Assembly: GCA_934702375.1 (NCBI GenBank)
Contig: CAKUYE010000013.1
Coordinates: 1-64,000 of the forward strand
Direction of reading: 5' to 3'
Source: an uncultured Bacillota bacterium
Lineage (GTDB): Bacteria > Bacillota > Dehalobacteriia > UBA7702
Length of the DNA: 64,000 nucleotides
A program made the translations under genes and the position numbers. The notes below the pieces were generated by a model. That model worked only from the letters and a program-made list of their open reading frames with translations. It searched no databases and had not been told where the DNA came from. Shown in pieces: positions 40,907-49,367 of this stretch. How positions within the stretch are numbered: position 1 is the first letter of the stretch; each line of letters begins with the position of its first letter.

Positions 40907-43296
40907 TGAAGAAAAGAATGAAGTCTGAAAACTCAGCCGGCCTTACCGTAAGCTGTGAGGCTGCAATACAACAGAATAATTCGTTCTTGCGGTTGGATTT
41001 GATCGCTCTCTTTTGTCTCGGTGTTTTGCTTCTGATCTCTTTTGGCGGGTTACTGCTTTCGCTTTTTGAGATTTCGGCTTCCGGCATCGTGCTGATTCTG
41101 TGGGGAGCGGTATGCGTGGGAGGCTGCATTTCTTTTTATGCCTTCCCCGGGATACGCCGTTGGCTTTTGATCGGTGCTGTTGCTCTGATTGGAGCTTTGA
41201 TTGTTTTTACCTGGGGTATGTTTAGCGATGGCTTTGGTCTTGTGGTCAATGCCGTAAAAGACTTCTTTGGGATTCGCCTCGGTCGAATTTTTCTTCCCAC
41301 GGTGGTTTCCGGTCTTTATGGGAAAAAGATTGCGGCTACGGTCTTTTTATTGCCGCTGACCCTTGTTCTTGCCATTGTCAGCAGCTATCTTGTTTGTTGC
41401 CGCAGCAATATTTTATTGTGGCTTATTCTTCTTCTTACTGCTGCCGGATTGGTCTTTGGCTTGTCCTCTCCATCCTGGTATTGGTACGCCCTTGCATTTG
41501 CCGCCTTGCTTTTGGTGGTGATTTCTCGATTAAACGTGGTAGTGCCCGGCAGCGGCAAAGGTCTGCCGATGTTGCTGCTCATTTTACCTCTCCTTGCGGT
41601 GGTCGGCATCGTATCGGCATTACCCGCTTTGGGATTCTTTGGCGGTAGCTATGAACGCCCTGAGGTTTTTACGGCGCTTGAAGAATCCTGTGCAGGTCTT
41701 TGGGATCACCTGCGTTGGCCTGATGATACGACCAGCAATTTGCCGGAAGGACAGCGTGAGAATATGGAAACGCCGAATCTCACTGAGGAACCGGCCTTTG
41801 AAATCTCAATGTCATCTCCGGAATCGTTGTATCTTCGCGGCTTTGTCGGCAGCGTTTATACGAAGGACGGTTGGGAATCTCCGGATCCGCGAACTGTCTA
41901 CGAGTATGCCGATACCTTTTATTGGCTTCATCAGGACGGATTTTACGGTACTTCTCAGCTCTCTGCTGCTGCAGCTGCTGCGGGTATGGACAATGGGGAA
42001 AATACCGTGTCCTTTCATTATTTGGGAGCCAAAGATAAGTATGTTTACACGCCCTATGAGTATGAGAGTTCCGATGTAGGGAAGGCTTCCCTGCGGATTG
42101 GAGATATTGCGCCGTCGCCGAAGGACTATGGCCGGGCAGACACGATTACCTACACCATGAGCAACAATTTGGTGCGGTCTGCGGCGGATATTGCCGATGC
42201 TCTTGCCAAGGTTGCGGAAAGCGGAGATCTTTCCGCAACCTCGTATCTTCAAGACGAAGCGGCTTATCGGGAATATGTGTATGCGACAAATTTAGATCTT
42301 TCCGATGAAATGAAGCTCCTGATGACCAGTGTATTGGGAGAAGTGAATACAAAGTCCGGTCATCCGGATTATGATACGGTTATGCAATCGATTCTGGATG
42401 CTTTGCTAACGGAATATGTATACGATGATAGCTTCGAGCCTTCGAAGGATGCGGATATCGTTTCCGACTTTATGGAAAGCAGCGCCACAGGATACTCTGT
42501 GCAGTATGCTTCTACTGCAGCCTTGATGTTCCGTTATTATGGTATCCCTGCCCGCTATGTGGAAGGCTATATCGTTACTCCTTTTGATACTTTGGCGGTT
42601 GGTGCCGATGAGCCTATTACGATTACCGGGAAAAATGCTCATGCCTGGGTGGAATATTATCGTGACGGTGTCGGTTGGATTCCATTTGAAGTGACACCGC
42701 CGTATCTGTATATCATGCCGCAGCCGGATCATATCAAATCTTATGCCTCTGATATCTATGACCCGGAAACCAATCAACAGGGCATGACCAATATGGATGA
42801 AGATAATTATGAAGAGGAGCAGGAGCCGGACACTCCCAAGGATGATAAAAAGGCAATTCCTTCCTGGGCGATTGCGTTGATCGTCATCGGCAGCATCTTG
42901 CTTTTGATACTCCTGGCATTTCTCATTTTGGCAATACGGCGTATTCGCGTGATTGCCTCCCGTAAAAAAACAGTTTCGGAAATGGAGGATGGCGATGCCA
43001 TTGATCGTTTGTTCCGGGATTCTTTGGAACTGTTGTATCGCGGTGGTTTGACACCGAGGAATGGCTCTCTGGATAACTATCGTGAGCCGTTGATGGCTTT
43101 TGGCGATAAAGAACTGGTAACTTTATACACCATGATGGTTGCGCTTCACCGAGAATCCCGCTTTAGTGATCATGGAATCTCACCGGAACGGCGAAAAGTC
43201 TTTGTCATGTTCCACCGTGAGGCAAAGAGATTTGTGAAGGCCCATGCCTCTTTCTGGAAGCGGTTTTGGGATCAGTATATCCGTAATATTTATTAA
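40906..43296 (+). CDS. Transglutaminase-like (TgpA-type) membrane protein with Cys-to-Ser active-site change
   Basis: A 796-aa protein. About six N-terminal transmembrane helices (35-250) precede an extracytoplasmic region with a transglutaminase core (about 500-600), another helix (about 655-680) and a cytoplasmic tail. In the core, the family motif GYC..FA reads GYSVQYAS: Ser531 (TCT) replaces the catalytic Cys. His579 (NAHAWVEY) remains and Glu595 (WIPFEVTP) stands where an acidic residue is expected. The protein may therefore bind rather than crosslink or cleave. It is the third member of the MoxR-DUF58-TGase trio, overlapping the DUF58 gene by one base. Confidence 0.88.
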   Translation: MKKRMKSENSAGLTVSCEAAIQQNNSFLRLDLIALFCLGVLLLISFGGLLLSLFEISASGIVLILWGAVCVGGCISFYAFPGIRRWLLIGAVALIGALIVFTWGMFSDGFGLVVNAVKDFFGIRLGRIFLPTVVSGLYGKKIAATVFLLPLTLVLAIVSSYLVCCRSNILLWLILLLTAAGLVFGLSSPSWYWYALAFAALLLVVISRLNVVVPGSGKGLPMLLLILPLLAVVGIVSALPALGFFGGSYERPEVFTALEESCAGLWDHLRWPDDTTSNLPEGQRENMETPNLTEEPAFEISMSSPESLYLRGFVGSVYTKDGWESPDPRTVYEYADTFYWLHQDGFYGTSQLSAAAAAAGMDNGENTVSFHYLGAKDKYVYTPYEYESSDVGKASLRIGDIAPSPKDYGRADTITYTMSNNLVRSAADIADALAKVAESGDLSATSYLQDEAAYREYVYATNLDLSDEMKLLMTSVLGEVNTKSGHPDYDTVMQSILDALLTEYVYDDSFEPSKDADIVSDFMESSATGYSVQYASTAALMFRYYGIPARYVEGYIVTPFDTLAVGADEPITITGKNAHAWVEYYRDGVGWIPFEVTPPYLYIMPQPDHIKSYASDIYDPETNQQGMTNMDEDNYEEEQEPDTPKDDKKAIPSWAIALIVIGSILLLILLAFLILAIRRIRVIASRKKTVSEMEDGDAIDRLFRDSLELLYRGGLTPRNGSLDNYREPLMAFGDKELVTLYTMMVALHRESRFSDHGISPERRKVFVMFHREAKRFVKAHASFWKRFWDQYIRNIY

Positions 43297-43335
43297 ATTG
43301 ATTGATTTTAGCTAAGGTGTTTTAAGGAGGAAATC

Positions 43336-44337
43336 ATGAAAAGAAAATTATTTCTGCTGTCTATCGCTTGCCTTTGCCTTGTTTTTGCACTTTGCGGCTG
43401 CGGCAGCAAAAGCGACAGTTCCGGGGATGGTGGGGCAGATACCACAACCTCTGCCGAGTTAACGCCGGAATCCGCTCAAGCCGATGTTGCTGCGTACTTT
43501 AGCAGCCATAGTTCGGAATTGCTCACTGCCGGAGATGGTAGTGCAGATTGGGTTGTTATTGCCTATGCTCGCAGCGATTGCAAAGCTCCGGATAAGTTCT
43601 TTGACAAATTCTATGCTTTACTGGAACAGCAAGTTACGGAAGCCCAAGGGGTTCTCGATGATACGAAATATACCGTATACTCCCGCTCGGTTCTTGCTTT
43701 GACAGCGATGGGGAAGGATCCTCATAATGTTGGCGGATATGATCTTTTAGAGCCGTTAGCCGATGTTGATACCGTAGCTTCTCAGGGGTTGAACGGCTCG
43801 ATTTGGGCCTTGCTGGCATTGAATTCCGGCCATTACACTCTGGAAAGCCGTCCCGATGCTGCAGAAAGTTATCTCAGCCTGATCCTTAACGGTCAGTTGG
43901 ATAACGGTGGCTTTGCTTTGGGGGAAGGTGCCGATGCGGATATCGATATTACCGCCATGGCGTTACAGGCCCTTGCTCCCTATCAGGATCGCGAGGAGGT
44001 ATCGGCTGCCATTGACCGCGGTTTGACGTACCTTAGTGAATCTCAGAGCGATGACGGAAGCTACCTCTATTATGGTTCTGCAAATGCAGAAAGTATTTGT
44101 CAGGTCATTACGGCTGTTTCCTCTCTTGGCATTGGCATTGATGATGATCGTTTTGTGAAAAACGGCAATACCCTGTTTGATGCTCTGATGGAATATCGTT
44201 TGGATGATGGTTCATATTTCCATACTGCGGAAATGAAAGAAACCAATCTTATGGCTTCGGAACAGGCTTTTTATGCTCTGACTGCATTGATTCGAAATGA
44301 AAAAGGTGAATCTGCTCTTTATGCAATGGCAGACTGA
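43336..44337 (+). CDS. Lipoprotein with alpha/alpha-barrel (terpenoid-cyclase/intrinsic-factor-like) fold
   Basis: A 333-aa lipoprotein: signal peptide with lipobox LCGC (Cys22), a short Ser/Gly/Thr linker, then a helical-repeat domain (about 85-330). Repeats show the barrel pattern of a DNGGF or DDGSY turn followed by a helix ending AL: DNGGFALGEGADADIDITAMALQAL, DDGSYLYYG and DDGSYFHTAE. This fold is shared by squalene cyclases, prenyltransferase beta subunits and the N-terminal domain of animal intrinsic factor/transcobalamin. No cyclase catalytic motif (DxDD, QW-type) was seen. With the DUF4430 lipoprotein next to it, the pair matches the two domains of the animal B12 carriers. AAGGAGG precedes the start. 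Confidence 0.75.
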   Translation: MKRKLFLLSIACLCLVFALCGCGSKSDSSGDGGADTTTSAELTPESAQADVAAYFSSHSSELLTAGDGSADWVVIAYARSDCKAPDKFFDKFYALLEQQVTEAQGVLDDTKYTVYSRSVLALTAMGKDPHNVGGYDLLEPLADVDTVASQGLNGSIWALLALNSGHYTLESRPDAAESYLSLILNGQLDNGGFALGEGADADIDITAMALQALAPYQDREEVSAAIDRGLTYLSESQSDDGSYLYYGSANAESICQVITAVSSLGIGIDDDRFVKNGNTLFDALMEYRLDDGSYFHTAEMKETNLMASEQAFYALTALIRNEKGESALYAMAD

Positions 44338-44361
44338 TCACAGTAGAGGGGGGAATTTTCA

Positions 44362-44961
44362 ATGAGATTTAAAAAGGCTTTTGCTCTATTCCTTTTGATT
44401 GCGGTTTTGCCGATATTTGCGGCTTGCGGAACAATCACGACAAAAGATGCCGGAGAGTATAGCGATGATGTCGATGCCTATCAGACAGAACCGGTTCCCG
44501 AAGGGAAACCGAGTCCGGTAAATACGGAAGATCAGGAAATCGATAAAACGAAAGCCGGTACTTGTACTTTATCGGTAGAATGCAAGACGATTCTTGACAA
44601 TATGACGAAACTGAAAAAGGAAAAGAAGGATATTGTTCCGGAAGACGGCATTATCTTCCCCAAGCAGGAAGTAACTTTTTATGAAGGGGAATCTGTTTTC
44701 GATGTTTTGCAACGCGAAATGCAGGATAATAAAATTCATTTGGAATTTGAATGGACGCCTCTTTACGGCTCCAGCTATGTGGAAGGTATCGCGAACCTTT
44801 ATGAAATGGATTGCGGTGAGCTTTCCGGGTGGACATTTAGTGTAAATGGGTGGTTCCCCAATTATGGTGCCAGTCGTTATATCGTTTCCGAAGGAGATGA
44901 TATTCAGTGGCTGTATACCTGTGACCTTGGCAAGGATGTTGGCTCTACAATGGAGGAATAA
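44362..44961 (+). CDS. Lipoprotein with transcobalamin-like C-terminal (DUF4430) domain
   Basis: A 199-aa lipoprotein with lipobox FAAC (Cys22), an acidic linker and a DUF4430 domain (about 108-198): YEGESVFDVLQREM, then YEMDCGELSGWTFSVNGWFPNYGASRYIV, then GDDIQWLYTCDLGKDVG. SGW-x-x-SVNG...NYGAS and the terminal LGKD are the strongest family marks. In transcobalamin this beta domain caps the cobalamin from one side. It lies 24 bases after the alpha/alpha-barrel gene. Function inferred as corrinoid binding together with that protein. Confidence 0.85.
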   Translation: MRFKKAFALFLLIAVLPIFAACGTITTKDAGEYSDDVDAYQTEPVPEGKPSPVNTEDQEIDKTKAGTCTLSVECKTILDNMTKLKKEKKDIVPEDGIIFPKQEVTFYEGESVFDVLQREMQDNKIHLEFEWTPLYGSSYVEGIANLYEMDCGELSGWTFSVNGWFPNYGASRYIVSEGDDIQWLYTCDLGKDVGSTMEE

Positions 44962-44967
44962 TTGGAG

Positions 44968-44996
44968 TTGCCTCTTGGGTGATTTTGTGATATGAT
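44968..44996 (+). promoter_or_regulatory. Candidate promoter of the UbiA-type gene
   Basis: TTGCCT (44968-44973), 17-base spacer, TATGAT (44991-44996), 34 bases before the start codon. It implies expression separate from the riboswitch transcript, though read-through is possible. Confidence 0.55.
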
Positions 44997-45029
44997 GAAT
45001 CATCGCATGGAAAGGACGGACAGCTTATT

Positions 45030-45968
45030 ATGGAACTGATACATGCTTTGTTTCACTCATCTCAACGTGGTCCCTTGACGTTGCAGGGGATTAAGGAATT
45101 GGCAAATATTCATTATTGGGCAGTTTCTATTATCCCTGTGTTGCTGGGATCTGCTCTGGCATATACTGTTGGAAACAAATTTGACCTTCTGGTATTTGTA
45201 CTTTTATTGCCGGCAGCGATTTCCATGCATTGCGTTGTAAATGCCTATAATCATTTATTTGATTATTTGCGTGGGACCGATAGAGGGGAAGAAAAAAACA
45301 GCCCCCGTTATCCGATCCTTTATTATGGGATCAATCCTTTGTATGTGTTAATCCTTGGTGTTGTATACCTGTTTCTTGCTTTTGTGCTGTCCTTTTATGT
45401 CGTATTGCAGGCCGGCTGGCCTTTGTTGATGATTGGCGCTGTGGGGGCATTTATTGCGGTGTTTTACTCCGGAGGCCCATTCCCCCTGGCACACTATCCT
45501 TTGGGGGAATTTGCCAGCGGCACGGCCATGGGAGGGCTGATTCCTTTTGCGGTATATTATGGCATGACCGGTTCTCTGGATTGGATCATTTTGGTATATA
45601 CATTGCCAATGATCTTGACCATTGGTATCCTTTGTTTTATCAATAATATTTGCGATATTGAAAAGGATTCAATTAATCGCCGAACTTTGCCAATATTGAT
45701 TGGCCGCCCTCTTTCGTCAACATTATTTCGTGTAGGGTACGGGCTAACATGGATTTGCGCGCTTCTCATTTCTGTGCTTTGTTTTACCAAAGGCTGTTGG
45801 ATATTAATCTTAAGCTTGGTTCTTGCCTGGAAAAAACTTCGGGAGCTTTTCCGTATGAATTATACTCCGTCAACCCGAAATATAGTGATTCCACTGTATG
45901 CTTCCACGATTCCTATCTTGAATGTAGGATATACGATTGCGATTTTATTACAGGGATTGCTCCATTAG
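45030..45968 (+). CDS. UbiA-superfamily prenyltransferase (MenA-like)
   Basis: A 312-aa protein with about eight or nine transmembrane helices. The first Asp-rich motif is N71AYNHLFD78YLRGTD84 and the second is N205NICDIEKD213, both needed to bind Mg-prenyl diphosphate. YPLGEFASGTAMGG near residue 147 resembles the MenA loop. The family transfers prenyl chains to aromatic acceptors such as dihydroxynaphthoate. No other quinone gene is nearby, so the substrate is unknown. The stop codon is TAG, followed at once by a terminator. Confidence 0.8.
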   Translation: MELIHALFHSSQRGPLTLQGIKELANIHYWAVSIIPVLLGSALAYTVGNKFDLLVFVLLLPAAISMHCVVNAYNHLFDYLRGTDRGEEKNSPRYPILYYGINPLYVLILGVVYLFLAFVLSFYVVLQAGWPLLMIGAVGAFIAVFYSGGPFPLAHYPLGEFASGTAMGGLIPFAVYYGMTGSLDWIILVYTLPMILTIGILCFINNICDIEKDSINRRTLPILIGRPLSSTLFRVGYGLTWICALLISVLCFTKGCWILILSLVLAWKKLRELFRMNYTPSTRNIVIPLYASTIPILNVGYTIAILLQGLLH

Positions 45969-45975
45969 AAATTGC

Positions 45976-46018
45976 ATACCGGAAATGTAGTTGCTGAAAA
46001 CACATTTCCGGTATTTTT
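45976..46018 (+). terminator. Terminator after the UbiA-type gene
   Basis: A perfect 13-bp stem ATACCGGAAATGT (45976-45988) with ACATTTCCGGTAT (46002-46014), then TTTT. It closes the transcobalamin-like locus. Confidence 0.92.
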
Positions 46019-46136
46019 GTGTCGGAGGCCATGTAGGTTTGCTTTGGTAGCAGTTGAATAAAGTGGTATATTTTTGTCGAAAATGTGGATAAATTTTCTC
46101 AAAAATGATTTTTGGAATATTTTAATACATTATTTA

Positions 46137-46165
46137 TTGAATTAAATCGGAATATTTATTATACT
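46137..46165 (+). promoter_or_regulatory. Promoter of the polysaccharide cluster
   Basis: TTGAAT (46137-46142), 17-base spacer, TATACT (46160-46165), in an AT-rich stretch about 70 bases before the LCP gene. A leader of about 64 bases with a purine-rich tract follows. Confidence 0.7.
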
Positions 46166-46235
46166 ATAGTTTAGATTCGATGGTTCTGCCCATCAGAAGA
46201 AAAGAAGAAAAAGATAAGGGTGAAGGTAGACTGCT

Positions 46236-47390
46236 ATGGGTAAAGGAAAGAGAAAAAAGCATAAAAATAAGAAGCGCCGCGCTTTAAAAATCGTATTAGT
46301 GGTATTGGTTATCGTATTGGTTTTGTGCGCCGGCGCACTTGGTGCTGCCTATTATATGCTGGGAAATCTGAATACGGTAGACTTTACAGAAAGCGATGCG
46401 GATCTTGGTATCGACGAGAGCAATGGCAGCGATGAAGTTGTGAATATCGCTCTGTATGGTGTTGACACAAGAGATTTTTCAAAAGATACCGGTTTGAGCG
46501 ATGCGATCATCGTTATGTCTGTAGATCAGAAGAACAATGTGATCAAAATGACTTCTATCCTGCGCGACAGCAAGGTCCCGATCGAAGGTCATGGCTCTCA
46601 GAAAATCAACCACGCATACTCCTACGGCGGTCCTGTTTTGGCAATGAAAACGTTAAATCAGAACTTTGGCTTGGATATCAAAGAGTATGTCACGGTAAAC
46701 TTTAGTCAGCTAGCAGACATCGTGGATGCCGTTGGCGGGGTTACTCTCAATTTGACGGATGAAGAAGTAAGAGAAACAAATATCAATATGGCAGATAAAT
46801 TTGGGGATGAGCCTAAAGTGCAATCCTCCGGGGAAGTCCTGCTTACCGGGGCTCAAGCGGTTTCCTATTCGCGTATACGGAAAATCGACAGTGATAATAT
46901 GCGTGCTTCCAGACAGCAAAATGTACTGAATGCTGTTTTTGAAAAGATTAAAACAATGTCAAAATCAGAGTATCCGGGATTTATTCGCAAATTCCTGGGT
47001 ATTGTGGAAACGTCTTTGAGTTATAGCGATTTAATGGCGCTTGCCCCTATTGCGATGCATGGATTTACCATAGAAAATTATACCATCCCCGATGCGGAGT
47101 TTGAAACGGATCTTTGGGGTGGGATCGATGAAACCGGTGCGTGGGTTTGGACGTATGATATCGGTGCTGCTGCAAATCGTTTGCATAACATCATTTATGG
47201 TGAGGGCTATACTGCACCAACTACTGATACGACTACGCCGGAAACGAGCTCAGAAAATACTGTGGTGGATAACTCTGCTCAAACGCAGCCTGCAGAGACC
47301 CCTCCTGTGGAGGAAAATTCCTCCAATAATACGACTACAGATGCTGCTCCGAAACAGAGCGGCGTAACGGTAGACCAAATGATGCAATAA
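46236..47390 (+). CDS. LytR-CpsA-Psr (LCP) family cell-wall glycopolymer transferase
   Basis: A 384-aa protein. A very basic N-terminus and one transmembrane helix (about 17-40) are followed by an LCP domain (about 68-260): VVNIALYGVDTRD, SDAIIVMSVDQKN, TSILRDSKVPIEG, KINHAYSYGGPVLAMKTLNQNF, and VGGVTLNL. A Thr/Pro-rich tail follows (about 330-384). LCP enzymes attach undecaprenyl-linked polymers such as teichoic acids or capsule to peptidoglycan. It is the first gene of the polysaccharide cluster, suggesting that its product is wall-anchored. Confidence 0.92.
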   Translation: MGKGKRKKHKNKKRRALKIVLVVLVIVLVLCAGALGAAYYMLGNLNTVDFTESDADLGIDESNGSDEVVNIALYGVDTRDFSKDTGLSDAIIVMSVDQKNNVIKMTSILRDSKVPIEGHGSQKINHAYSYGGPVLAMKTLNQNFGLDIKEYVTVNFSQLADIVDAVGGVTLNLTDEEVRETNINMADKFGDEPKVQSSGEVLLTGAQAVSYSRIRKIDSDNMRASRQQNVLNAVFEKIKTMSKSEYPGFIRKFLGIVETSLSYSDLMALAPIAMHGFTIENYTIPDAEFETDLWGGIDETGAWVWTYDIGAAANRLHNIIYGEGYTAPTTDTTTPETSSENTVVDNSAQTQPAETPPVEENSSNNTTTDAAPKQSGVTVDQMMQ

Positions 47391-47408
47391 AATTTAGTGG
47401 GTTTTATT

Positions 47409-49367
47409 ATGACCAAAGAAAGAAAAATACAAAAAGAAAAAAATCCAATTGAACACTGGCATGTAGTGAATTTCTTTTTGTTAGCTTATGATATAGTTAC
47501 GGTGAATGCCGCATATTTTCTCGCGTTATGGTTACGCTTCGATTGCAGTTTTTCATTAATTCCTGACGAATATCTTTCTGCAGCTTTTCATTTTGCTCCA
47601 TTCTATACCGCTTTTTGTTTGTTGGTGTTTTTCCTGCTGCGTCTGTATCAAACAATTTGGAGATTTGCGGGATTCAGTGAGATAATACGTGTTACTTTGG
47701 CGACTGTAATTACAAGTGTTTTTTGTATTATCGCAACTTTGATCTTTTTTATACGTATGCCTGCGTCATACTATATTTTTGGCTTGTTGCTTCAATTTTG
47801 TTTTACAATTGGTATTCGATTCTCTTATCGATTTGTATTGTTAGAACGTGAACGTGTACGTCAAAATAGTCACAGCGCACATCGTGTTATGTTGATTGGT
47901 GCTGGTGCTGCTGGGCAATTGATTTTAAAGGATCTTCATCGGATGAAAGAATTGACGGTGAAGGTATGCTGCATTATTGACGATAATCCAAATAAAGTGG
48001 GGCGTTATATTGAAGGTATTCCTGTTGTTGGTGGCCGAGATGATATTTTATTAAATGTTGAAAAGTATCAAATTGATCGCATTTTCTTTGCTATACCAAG
48101 TGCTACGCCAGAACAACGCCGTGATATTTTGAATATATGCAATGAAAGCGGCTGCGATCTAAAAACGTTGCCTGGCATTTATCAGCTTATTAATGATAAC
48201 GTTTCTATTCGTCAGATGAAGGATGTTGCGGTTGAAGATTTGCTTGGTCGAGAGCCTATTCGAGTCGATACAGAGGAAATTTTTTGCACTTTGACGGATC
48301 AAGTGATTTTGGTTACTGGCGGTGGAGGTTCTATTGGTAGTGAGCTTTGTCGGCAAATTGCTCAGCATTTGCCTCGTCGTTTGATTATTTTTGATATATA
48401 CGAAAATAATGCCTATGATATTGAGCAGGAGTTAAAGTCTAAATATCCCAATTTAAATTTAATCGTGTTAATTGGGTCTGTACGTGATGTAAAAAGAATT
48501 GATTCTGTTTACAGAAAATATCGCCCAGATATCACGTTTCATGCAGCAGCTCATAAACACGTACCTTTGATGGAAGCCAGTCCTTGCGAGGCAATTAAAA
48601 ACAATGTAATAGGTACCTATAATACTGCTTGTGCCGCAATGCGAAATCATTGCAAGCGTTTTGTGTTGATTAGTACGGATAAGGCTGTTAATCCGACTAA
48701 TGTTATGGGAGCAAGTAAACGTATTTGCGAAATGATAGTGCAGTCTCTTAATACGATTCAAAATGAGCATAAGTACGAAATCTTACCGGCGATCCACAAG
48801 GAGATGAAGGAAGAAATCGTTATCCAAGATAGCCACACGGAATTCGTTGCTGTGCGCTTTGGAAATGTCTTAGGGAGCAATGGCTCTGTTATCCCGCTCT
48901 TTAAGAAACAAATCGCAAATGGTGGACCTGTGACTGTTACTCATCCGGATATTATTCGTTATTTTATGACAATTCCGGAGGCTGTTAGTTTGGTTCTTCA
49001 GGCAGGAGTATACGCAAAAGGCGGTGAAATCTTTGTTTTAAACATGGGCGAGCCCGTTAAAATTGACACCTTAGCGCGGAATTTAATTAAGCTGTCCGGT
49101 TTTAAACCTGAAATAGATATCCCTATTGTTTATACCGGATTGCGCCCTGGAGAAAAACTATATGAAGAAAAGCTAATGTTGGAAGAAGGCTTGGCAATGA
49201 CAGCAAACGATTTGATTTATGTTGGTAAGCCTATCCATATTGACATCGATGGTTTTATGGTAAAATTAAGAAACCTAGCTTCTGCTGCCTATGATAATGA
49301 TGAAAATATATGTGAATATGTTGCAGAAATAGTGGACACATATCGTCTGCAGAAAGATAGAGAATGA
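47409..49367 (+). CDS. Membrane nucleotide-sugar 4,6-dehydratase (CapD/PglF/WbpM-like)
   Basis: A 652-aa protein with four transmembrane helices (about 15-130), a CoA-binding-like Rossmann domain (about 150-280) and an SDR catalytic domain starting at TGGGGSIGSELCRQ near residue 302. The active-site segment reads TDKAVNPTNVMGASKR: Met takes the place of the usual SDR Tyr, as known for the large PglF/WbpM type. It would convert UDP-GlcNAc to the 4-keto-6-deoxy sugar. The ATG at 47409 has only a weak upstream site; GTG at 47397 is an alternative. DNA from here to 60 kb is visibly more AT-rich than the cob genes. Confidence 0.9.
   Translation: MTKERKIQKEKNPIEHWHVVNFFLLAYDIVTVNAAYFLALWLRFDCSFSLIPDEYLSAAFHFAPFYTAFCLLVFFLLRLYQTIWRFAGFSEIIRVTLATVITSVFCIIATLIFFIRMPASYYIFGLLLQFCFTIGIRFSYRFVLLERERVRQNSHSAHRVMLIGAGAAGQLILKDLHRMKELTVKVCCIIDDNPNKVGRYIEGIPVVGGRDDILLNVEKYQIDRIFFAIPSATPEQRRDILNICNESGCDLKTLPGIYQLINDNVSIRQMKDVAVEDLLGREPIRVDTEEIFCTLTDQVILVTGGGGSIGSELCRQIAQHLPRRLIIFDIYENNAYDIEQELKSKYPNLNLIVLIGSVRDVKRIDSVYRKYRPDITFHAAAHKHVPLMEASPCEAIKNNVIGTYNTACAAMRNHCKRFVLISTDKAVNPTNVMGASKRICEMIVQSLNTIQNEHKYEILPAIHKEMKEEIVIQDSHTEFVAVRFGNVLGSNGSVIPLFKKQIANGGPVTVTHPDIIRYFMTIPEAVSLVLQAGVYAKGGEIFVLNMGEPVKIDTLARNLIKLSGFKPEIDIPIVYTGLRPGEKLYEEKLMLEEGLAMTANDLIYVGKPIHIDIDGFMVKLRNLASAAYDNDENICEYVAEIVDTYRLQKDRE

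Noticed and set aside
45966..46060. Read-through of the UbiA TAG into a tail of about 29 codons
   Set aside because: The continuation runs through a perfect terminator hairpin and shows no protein-like pattern.
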